Shown here one piece after another: positions 5,415 to 9,663 of a stretch of DNA of 9,663 nucleotides. Source of the DNA: Leptofilum sp050292445 (GTDB lineage Bacteria > Chloroflexota > Anaerolineae > Promineifilales > Promineifilaceae); the NCBI GenBank assembly GCA_050292445.1, contig JBNKLQ010000232.1, positions 1 through 9,663 on the forward strand, in the 5' to 3' direction. The translations under genes were made by a program, and so were the position numbers. The notes under the pieces were generated by a model. It worked only from the letters and a program-made list of their open reading frames with translations. It was not told the DNA's origin and did not search any database. Position 1 is the first letter of the stretch, and every line of letters begins with the position of its first letter.

Positions 5415-7145
5415 ATGAACAATCGTGAGGTTGCCAAGATTTTTGCAGACGTGGCCGATATGCTGGCCATTCGCGGCGATATTATCCACCGCGTGCTGTC
5501 TTACCGGCGCGCGGCCGAAGCCATTCAGGAGTTGGGCCGCGACATTAACCAGGTGTACGCAGCGGGCGAGCTAACCGACATCCCCGGCATTGGCAAAACG
5601 CTGGCCGAAAAAATTGAAGAGATGCTCACCACGGGTGAGCTAACGTTTTATGAGAAGCTGTCCCAAGAAATTCCACCGACATTGGTAGAAATGCTCAAGG
5701 TCGATGGCCTGGGTCCCAAGCGGGTGAAGCAGGTGTACGAGACGCTGGGCATCACCACGCTGGCAGAGCTGGATGCGGCGGCTAAGGCTGGCAAGCTGCG
5801 CGAGCTTCCCAAAATGGGGGCCAAATCCGAGGCCAAGTTGGTGAAAGCCATCGAAGCGCTGGCCCGGCATGGCGATGATCGCACGCCGATTGGCGAGGCG
5901 TGGCCGCTGGCGCAGGAGATTTTGGCCGAGTTGGAACAGCTGCCCGGTGTAGTGAAAACGGCCGTTGCCGGTTCTCTCCGCCGCATGAAAGAAAGCATAG
6001 GGGATGTGGATCTGCTTGTAGCCGCCGATGAAGCTGCGCCCATCATGGACTATTTCGTGAATATGCCCCGAGTGGAATCTGTTTCCGGGCATGGACCGAC
6101 CAAATCTAGTGTGGTGCTGTTGAATGGAATGCAGGTTGATTTGCGCGTGCTGCCCGCCGAGCGCTGGGGCACGCTGCTTTCCTACTTTACTGGCAGCAAA
6201 GACCACAACGTGCGCCTGCGCGAATTGGCGCTCAAGCAAGGGCTGAGCCTCAACGAACACGCCTTTACGCCCACGGATGGCGGCGACGAAATCCTCTGTG
6301 CCAGCGAGGAAGCACTGTACCAGGTGCTCAACCTGCCGTACATCTTGCCCACGCTGCGCGAAGATCGCGGCGAGATTGAGGCGGCGCAAAAAGGTGAACT
6401 GCCCGATGTGATCCAAATTGAGCAAATTGTAGCCGATTTGCACATGCACTCCACCTGGTCCGACGGCAAAATGACAATTTTGGAAATGGCTCAGGCGGCC
6501 CAGGCACGAGGTTTGCAGTACATCGTTATTTCCGACCATTCGCAAAGTTTGGGCATTGCCAACGGCCTAACGCCGGAGCGATTGTGGCAGCAGGCCGAAG
6601 AGATTGCTTCGGCCAATGAAAAAATGGGGCCAGAGTTCCGTATCTTGCACGGCACGGAGATGGAGATCAAGGCAGATGGCTCGCTGGATTTTGACGATGA
6701 GGTGTTGGCAAAGCTGGATTTGGTCATTGCTAGCCTACATGTGAGTCTGACCCAGCCGCGTGAACAGGTGATGGCACGCATCATGAATGCGTTGCACAAT
6801 CCGCATGTGGATATGATTGCCCATCCCACCGGCCGCTTACTGCCAGACCGGCCAGGGGCGGATTTGGATATGGAGTTAATGTTGGAGACGGCCGTTTCCA
6901 CCCGCACCATCATCGAAATCAATGCCAGCCCTTATCGACTGGACCTGCGCGACAGCCACGTTCGCCGTGCCGTCGAGCTGGGCGTGACGCTGGCCATCAA
7001 CACCGACGCTCACCACGTGGATCATTTTGACCTGCTGCATTACGGCGTAGCCACCGCCCAACGCGGCTGGGCAACCGCCGAGCAAATTGTTAATACGTGG
7101 CCATTGGAAAAACTGCTGGCATTCCTTGACGAAAAAAGGAAATAA
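5415..7145 (+). CDS. polX: Family X DNA polymerase with PHP domain (PolX)
   Basis: Gap-filling DNA polymerase of base-excision repair, with a PHP phosphoesterase domain that gives bacterial PolX enzymes 3'-5' exonuclease and AP-site processing activity. Seen: 576 aa, close to the usual bacterial length. Order: N-terminal helical 8-kDa-like domain (about 1-45); helix-hairpin-helix motifs IPGIGKTLAEKI (56-67), DGLGPKRVKQVY (97-108) and a third degenerate one near LPKMGAKSEAKL (131-142); polymerase nucleotidyltransferase core with GSLRR (186-190), the metal-binding D197-V-D199 and third carboxylate D242 (VDLR); the YFTGSKDHNVRLRELA segment (257-272); then the PHP domain from about 338. The PHP metal ligands look complete: H343-M-H345, D350, H375, E415, H441, H470, D531 and H533. 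All catalytic residues are therefore in place and the gene appears intact. Probably monocistronic with its own promoter, and more GC-rich than the genes to its left. Confidence 0.96.
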   Translation: MNNREVAKIFADVADMLAIRGDIIHRVLSYRRAAEAIQELGRDINQVYAAGELTDIPGIGKTLAEKIEEMLTTGELTFYEKLSQEIPPTLVEMLKVDGLGPKRVKQVYETLGITTLAELDAAAKAGKLRELPKMGAKSEAKLVKAIEALARHGDDRTPIGEAWPLAQEILAELEQLPGVVKTAVAGSLRRMKESIGDVDLLVAADEAAPIMDYFVNMPRVESVSGHGPTKSSVVLLNGMQVDLRVLPAERWGTLLSYFTGSKDHNVRLRELALKQGLSLNEHAFTPTDGGDEILCASEEALYQVLNLPYILPTLREDRGEIEAAQKGELPDVIQIEQIVADLHMHSTWSDGKMTILEMAQAAQARGLQYIVISDHSQSLGIANGLTPERLWQQAEEIASANEKMGPEFRILHGTEMEIKADGSLDFDDEVLAKLDLVIASLHVSLTQPREQVMARIMNALHNPHVDMIAHPTGRLLPDRPGADLDMELMLETAVSTRTIIEINASPYRLDLRDSHVRRAVELGVTLAINTDAHHVDHFDLLHYGVATAQRGWATAEQIVNTWPLEKLLAFLDEKRK

Positions 7146-7153
7146 ATAATCAA

Positions 7154-7202
7154 AGATTTCGCAGATTTGAAAGATTTTTTATCGGTATAATCTGCGCAAT
7201 CT
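7154..7202. repeat. Imperfect inverted repeat between polX and the phosphatase gene
   Basis: AGATTTCGCAGATT (7154-7167) and AATCTGCGCAATCT (7189-7202) pair at 13 of 14 positions around a 21-nt loop. The right arm overlaps a perfect TATAAT (7186-7191). It starts 9 bp after the polX stop. It could act as a weak transcription end for polX, as a dispersed repeat, or both. Confidence 0.5.
7186..7191 (+). promoter_or_regulatory. Candidate -10 box for the phosphatase-SH3b operon
   Basis: A perfect TATAAT lies 66 bp before the ATG at 7258, with no convincing -35 at 16-18 bp (AGATTT at the 17-bp position). It sits in the edge of an inverted repeat, which could make it structure-sensitive, or the match could be chance. 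Confidence 0.35.
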
Positions 7203-7257
7203 GTTGATAAAGTTCTTTTTGGTATTGGCTTGTACAGGTTAGGATTAGGATATTGTT

Positions 7258-8493
7258 ATGGATACAGGAACGACGGCCATCATTCGCCAGGCGCTAGTTG
7301 GGTTAGATGAAGAAACATTGCAACTGCTGCGGCGGGTCGCCAAGCGCATGGAATATCCCCCCAATACCACACTGTGCCATCAAGGTGAAGTGGAGCATGT
7401 TTTTTACGTGGTGGTTAAGGGCAATGTGGCCGTCATTCGCGTGTTAGAGGATGGCGAGGAGCGCATTCTGAACATGGTGGGCAAAAATGGCTACTTTGGC
7501 GAGATGGGCCTTATTGACGATTCACCGCGTGCCGCTAATTGTGTCACCATTTCTCCCACCACCGTGCTTGAGGTAACTGAAGAAGCGTTCGATGAGTTTG
7601 TCAAAAATAGTCCGCCGCTGGCCAATTTGCTGCTGCAACGCATTTTGTCCAATGCCCGCAATCTGGATCGCATTTACATTGAAGATTTGCAGAACAAAAA
7701 CGAGGCGCTGGAAAAAGCATATACCGATTTGAAGGCCGCCCAGGCTAAACTGGTGCAGCAAGAGCGGCTGCAGCGTGAGCTGGAACTGGCAGCGCAGGTG
7801 CAGCGCAATCTGTTGCAGCAAGACCTGCCCCAATTTCCCGACTATGGCTTTGCCGCTTACCTTGAACCGGCGCGCCAGGTTGGGGGGGATTTTTACGATG
7901 TGTTGGAAATTGACGAGGAACACGTCGGTGTGCTCATTGCTGACGTGGCCGATAAGGGCTTTCATGCCGCCCTGTTCATGGCCGTGACGCGCACCCTCTT
8001 TTTGCGCGAGGGGCAGCAGTCGCTCTCCCCGGCGGAGGTGGCCCTCGCGGTCCACAAAGGGATGTTTGACATTGCCAACAATGATGAGGTCTTTTTGACG
8101 GCGTTTTACGGCGTGCTGCACCGGCCTACAGGCAAATTGACCTATATTCGGGCGGCGCACGAACGGCCGTTGCTCATCCGCCCCGGTCGTGAAGTGATGT
8201 CCCTGCCCGGCGGCGACCGCTTCCTGGGCATGATGCCCGATTTGACGCTGACCGAAGAAACAATTGACCTGGAATCGGGCGACCGGCTGATCATGTTTAG
8301 CGACGGCGTACCGGATGCCGTTAACGAAGCGGAACAAGGCTATTCCAACCAGCAGTTGGCCGCTGCCGTGGCTGCTTGCGAGCAAAAAACGGCCGCTCAA
8401 ATTGTGACCCACATCGTCCAAGATGTGGCTCAATGGCAGGGCAAGGCCGATCCGTTTGATGATTTAACTTTATTGGTTTTAGAAGCGAAATAG
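7258..8493 (+). CDS. Cyclic-nucleotide-binding domain fused to SpoIIE/RsbU-type PP2C phosphatase
   Basis: Predicted cytoplasmic serine/threonine phosphatase with a small-ligand sensor. Family knowledge: SpoIIE/RsbU phosphatases usually dephosphorylate an anti-sigma-factor antagonist in a partner-switching pathway. Seen: 411 aa. The cNMP-binding domain (about 15-135) has the phosphate-binding cassette FGEMGLIDDSPRAANCV (80-96), with E82 and R91 where ligand contacts are expected. A helical coiled-coil-like linker (about 140-190) leads to the PP2C domain (about 195-410): QVGGDFYD (207-214, D211), IADVADKGFHAALFMA (227-242, D229), RAAHERPLLI (298-307), GDRLIMFSDGV (341-351, D349) and FDDLTLLVLE (400-409, D401/D402). 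The metal-binding aspartates are present, so it should be active. The more usual spellings DVSGKG and NAGHNPP are altered to DVADKG and AAHERPP-like. An AGGA 7 nt before the ATG is a fair ribosome site. The substrate and the nucleotide (cAMP or other) are unknown, and no STAS antagonist or anti-sigma kinase gene is in the window. Confidence 0.92.
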   Translation: MDTGTTAIIRQALVGLDEETLQLLRRVAKRMEYPPNTTLCHQGEVEHVFYVVVKGNVAVIRVLEDGEERILNMVGKNGYFGEMGLIDDSPRAANCVTISPTTVLEVTEEAFDEFVKNSPPLANLLLQRILSNARNLDRIYIEDLQNKNEALEKAYTDLKAAQAKLVQQERLQRELELAAQVQRNLLQQDLPQFPDYGFAAYLEPARQVGGDFYDVLEIDEEHVGVLIADVADKGFHAALFMAVTRTLFLREGQQSLSPAEVALAVHKGMFDIANNDEVFLTAFYGVLHRPTGKLTYIRAAHERPLLIRPGREVMSLPGGDRFLGMMPDLTLTEETIDLESGDRLIMFSDGVPDAVNEAEQGYSNQQLAAAVAACEQKTAAQIVTHIVQDVAQWQGKADPFDDLTLLVLEAK

Positions 8494-9078
8494 ATGGCTA
8501 GATACCAAATTCCCCAAGACCCTAGAGATTCTAAGCGAAAAGATTCGCCAGAGAAACGACCGCGCCGCCTGCGTCAAGATAGCCAGGAGCCCATCCCCTG
8601 GCGCTGGCTGGGCCTGGGCGTGTTGGTCACCATTGTCAGCATTGCCATTGCCCTGGCGCTGGTTAACGCGCTGCTGGACCGGCCCCCGCTGGAAGCAGCA
8701 CCCATCGAGCCGACGTTGATTATATTGACAGCGCCACCCAGCCCGATTCCTTCGCCGACCTCGCCGCTGCCTACGCCCAGCCCGATTCCCACCTTCACGC
8801 CGATACCCACGCCGGATACGGCCGTTGCGCCCCCAGAAGTTACGGTTGGCTATTATGCACAGGTGGCCAACACCGATGGCTTTGGCATCAATTTGCGCGG
8901 CGGTCCCAGCACCAGCAATGCCATTATTACGCTTGTGGATGAGGGTGCGTTGGTTTTGGTCATCGGCGGGCCAGAAGTGGATGAGGCCAACGACCGGCTC
9001 TGGTGGCAGCTTCAGCTCGACGACGGCACGGAAGGCTGGGCGGTTGGGGAATTTTTGGTGCCTGCGGCTGGGCCGTAG
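8494..9078 (+). CDS. Single-pass membrane protein with extracellular SH3b domain
   Basis: Predicted membrane-tethered, wall-facing protein. Seen: 194 aa; a highly charged, Arg/Lys-rich N-terminus (1-30), one transmembrane helix (about 37-60), a Pro/Thr/Ser-rich spacer (about 80-110, repeated PIPTP/SPIP blocks), and a bacterial SH3-like domain (about 118-190). Domain marks are INLRGGPSTSNAIITLVDEG (132-151), WWQLQLDDGTEGWAVGEFL (170-188) and the closing Trp-Val/Gly pattern typical of SH3_3. Positive residues before the helix predict the N-terminus inside and SH3b outside. SH3b domains commonly bind cell-wall peptides or mediate protein contacts; the ligand here is unknown. The ATG follows the phosphatase TAG with zero intervening bases and no clear ribosome site of its own, so translation is probably coupled to the phosphatase. 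This suggests, without proving, a joint role in sensing the envelope. Confidence 0.85.
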   Translation: MARYQIPQDPRDSKRKDSPEKRPRRLRQDSQEPIPWRWLGLGVLVTIVSIAIALALVNALLDRPPLEAAPIEPTLIILTAPPSPIPSPTSPLPTPSPIPTFTPIPTPDTAVAPPEVTVGYYAQVANTDGFGINLRGGPSTSNAIITLVDEGALVLVIGGPEVDEANDRLWWQLQLDDGTEGWAVGEFLVPAAGP

Positions 9079-9295
9079 TTAATTGTGAATGGGGAATAGG
9101 GAATGGTGAGTTTTTAACGGCCGTAAAACATCAACTGTTATGTTTGCCTTCGCAGGCATCCAGAGATGAACGGTACAAATCTAATGGATTCCCGCCTGCG
9201 CGGGAATGACAAGCGGCCGTTCTTAGATCATGTCAGTTTGTGGCAATTGTGGCTGTGGGTGGGGAAACGGCCGTAGCTGGTTGAGGAAGACCAAA
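9079..9295. other. Palindrome-rich intergenic region
   Basis: 217 bp with no credible gene. It holds a GAATGGGG/AATAGG/GAATGG short direct repeat (9087-9106), two exact ACGGCCGT palindromes (9117-9124, 9267-9274) and one near copy GCGGCCGT (9213-9220), a TGCCT-TCGC-AGGCA hairpin (9145-9158), and a dRS3-like hairpin (9188-9207). It separates the GC-rich phosphatase-SH3b pair from an AT-rich ORF. Confidence 0.6.
9188..9207. repeat. dRS3-like palindrome ATTCCC-N8-GGGAAT
   Basis: ATTCCCGC-CTGC-GCGGGAAT is a perfect 8-bp stem with a 4-nt loop. It fits the ATTCCC-N8-GGGAAT consensus of the dRS3 repeats known from Neisseria, where they act as insertion targets for filamentous phage. Here only the sequence shape is shown; no integrase or phage gene is adjacent. 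Confidence 0.55.
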
Positions 9296-9523
9296 ATGAA
9301 CATTGAGAAATTAGCAATTTTTCACAGACAAATATTGCTAAACACATGGGAATTAGTTGAGGAAGCAAATTTGCTGTTTAACAACGGATATTATGCCAGA
9401 GCATATTCTTTAGCGCACCTAGCTCTTGAGGAGAATGCAAAGCTAACTGTCTTAACATTTCTTTCAATTGATATATTACATGGAAAAGAAATAAAATCTG
9501 ATGAGTTAAAGAAGACACGTTGA
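9296..9523 (+). pseudogene. AbiV-like HEPN-domain protein, probable truncated remnant
   Basis: Seen: a 75-aa ORF starting at the ATG at 9296, chosen because GAGGAAG lies 6 nt before it. An upstream in-frame ATG at 9230 would add a Gly/Cys/Trp-rich stretch encoded by the palindrome-rich spacer and looks spurious. Residues 8-50 (LLNTWELVEEANLLFNNGYY, then ARAYSLAHLALEENAKL) match the HEPN helix pattern of AbiV-type abortive-infection proteins (ELxxEAxxLxxxGxYxxAxxLAxxAxEExxK). AbiV proteins act in phage defence in lactococci. Family members are much longer (of the order of 200 aa), and the C-terminal part of the HEPN fold is missing. After the TGA, a different frame stays open with plausible coding sequence up to 9615, consistent with a 2-bp (AC) duplication at 9515-9518. 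The DNA is clearly AT-richer than its neighbours, which suggests an acquired gene. The family call is moderate and function is probably lost. Confidence 0.5.
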
Positions 9524-9663
9524 TTTCATACTGGAAGCATACACCTGAGTCATACCCACCGGAGTCATTGAATCTAAAAAAATTCCCCTTGAGTTACATT
9601 TTTAATTACCTTTAATTTGGTATGTTACAAGCCATACTTTGGAAATTTTTTGTTCCCCCCCTG
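9524..9663. other. AT-rich 3' end of window
   Basis: 140 bp. A frame open to the stop at 9613-9615 may be the frameshifted continuation of the AbiV-like ORF. Beyond it, GTATG (9620-9624) and CATAC (9633-9637) form a short inverted repeat, followed by T- and C-runs. No other gene is visible. Confidence 0.4.

Noticed and set aside
5640..6545. Long minus-strand ORF (301 codons) inside polX
   Set aside because: The plus-strand frame carries the complete PolX motif set. The antisense frame shows no domain and results from GC-rich codon bias.
7522..8433. Long minus-strand ORF (303 codons) inside the phosphatase gene
   Set aside because: Antisense shadow. The plus frame has clear cNMP-binding and PP2C motifs.
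9230..9295. In-frame upstream start (ATG at 9230) for the AbiV-like ORF
   Set aside because: It would add a Cys/Gly/Trp-rich stretch encoded across an ACGGCCGT repeat, has no ribosome site, and lies before a better-placed GAGGAAG plus ATG at 9296.

Overview
The window reads as chromosomal DNA of a Chloroflexota bacterium, probably an Anaerolineae/Ardenticatenia-type filament. This is inference, from a dipeptide-type ABC operon with a strongly acidic repeat linker behind its lipobox, a membrane-anchored SH3b protein with a Pro/Thr linker, a cNMP-binding/SpoIIE phosphatase fusion, and a very frequent 8-bp palindrome (ACGGCCGT, nine exact copies). No sequence search was possible, so the taxonomic call is soft.

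Layout. (1) 44-4069, minus strand: an operon read right to left, encoding a lipoprotein solute-binding protein (2258-4069), a DppB/OppB-type permease (1060-2139) and a DppC/OppC-type permease (44-1012). The ATPase genes, if present in the operon, lie left of the window. A promoter with a palindrome over its -35 box precedes the binding-protein gene, and a 16-bp perfect stem-loop separates it from the permeases. (2) 4290-5123, minus: an APH-fold small-molecule kinase. (3) 5124-5414: noncoding, with three short hairpins in a row and the PolX promoter. (4) 5415-9078, plus: PolX DNA polymerase/PHP enzyme, then a cNMP-binding + PP2C (SpoIIE) phosphatase whose stop codon directly abuts the start of a one-TM SH3b protein. 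(5) 9079-9663: noncoding DNA rich in small palindromes, including a dRS3-like hairpin, then a short AT-rich HEPN/AbiV-like ORF that looks truncated by a frameshift.

The most striking observation is that the solute-binding protein appears circularly permuted. The segment that normally begins this family (AEPISL..., VVEPLLGY, VWTCHLREGVTFHDG, ANDVIASW) sits at the C-terminus, after the segment that normally ends it. The mature N-terminus starts at the strand (SSIDAVDEYTVVF) that normally follows that segment. The binding protein also carries eight extracytoplasmic cysteines in closely spaced pairs, and both permeases have a cysteine pair in a predicted outward-facing loop, so the three subunits look co-adapted.

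The left part (operon and kinase) is visibly AT-richer than the block 5415-9078, and the 3' end after about 9290 is AT-richer still. The regions therefore probably have different histories.
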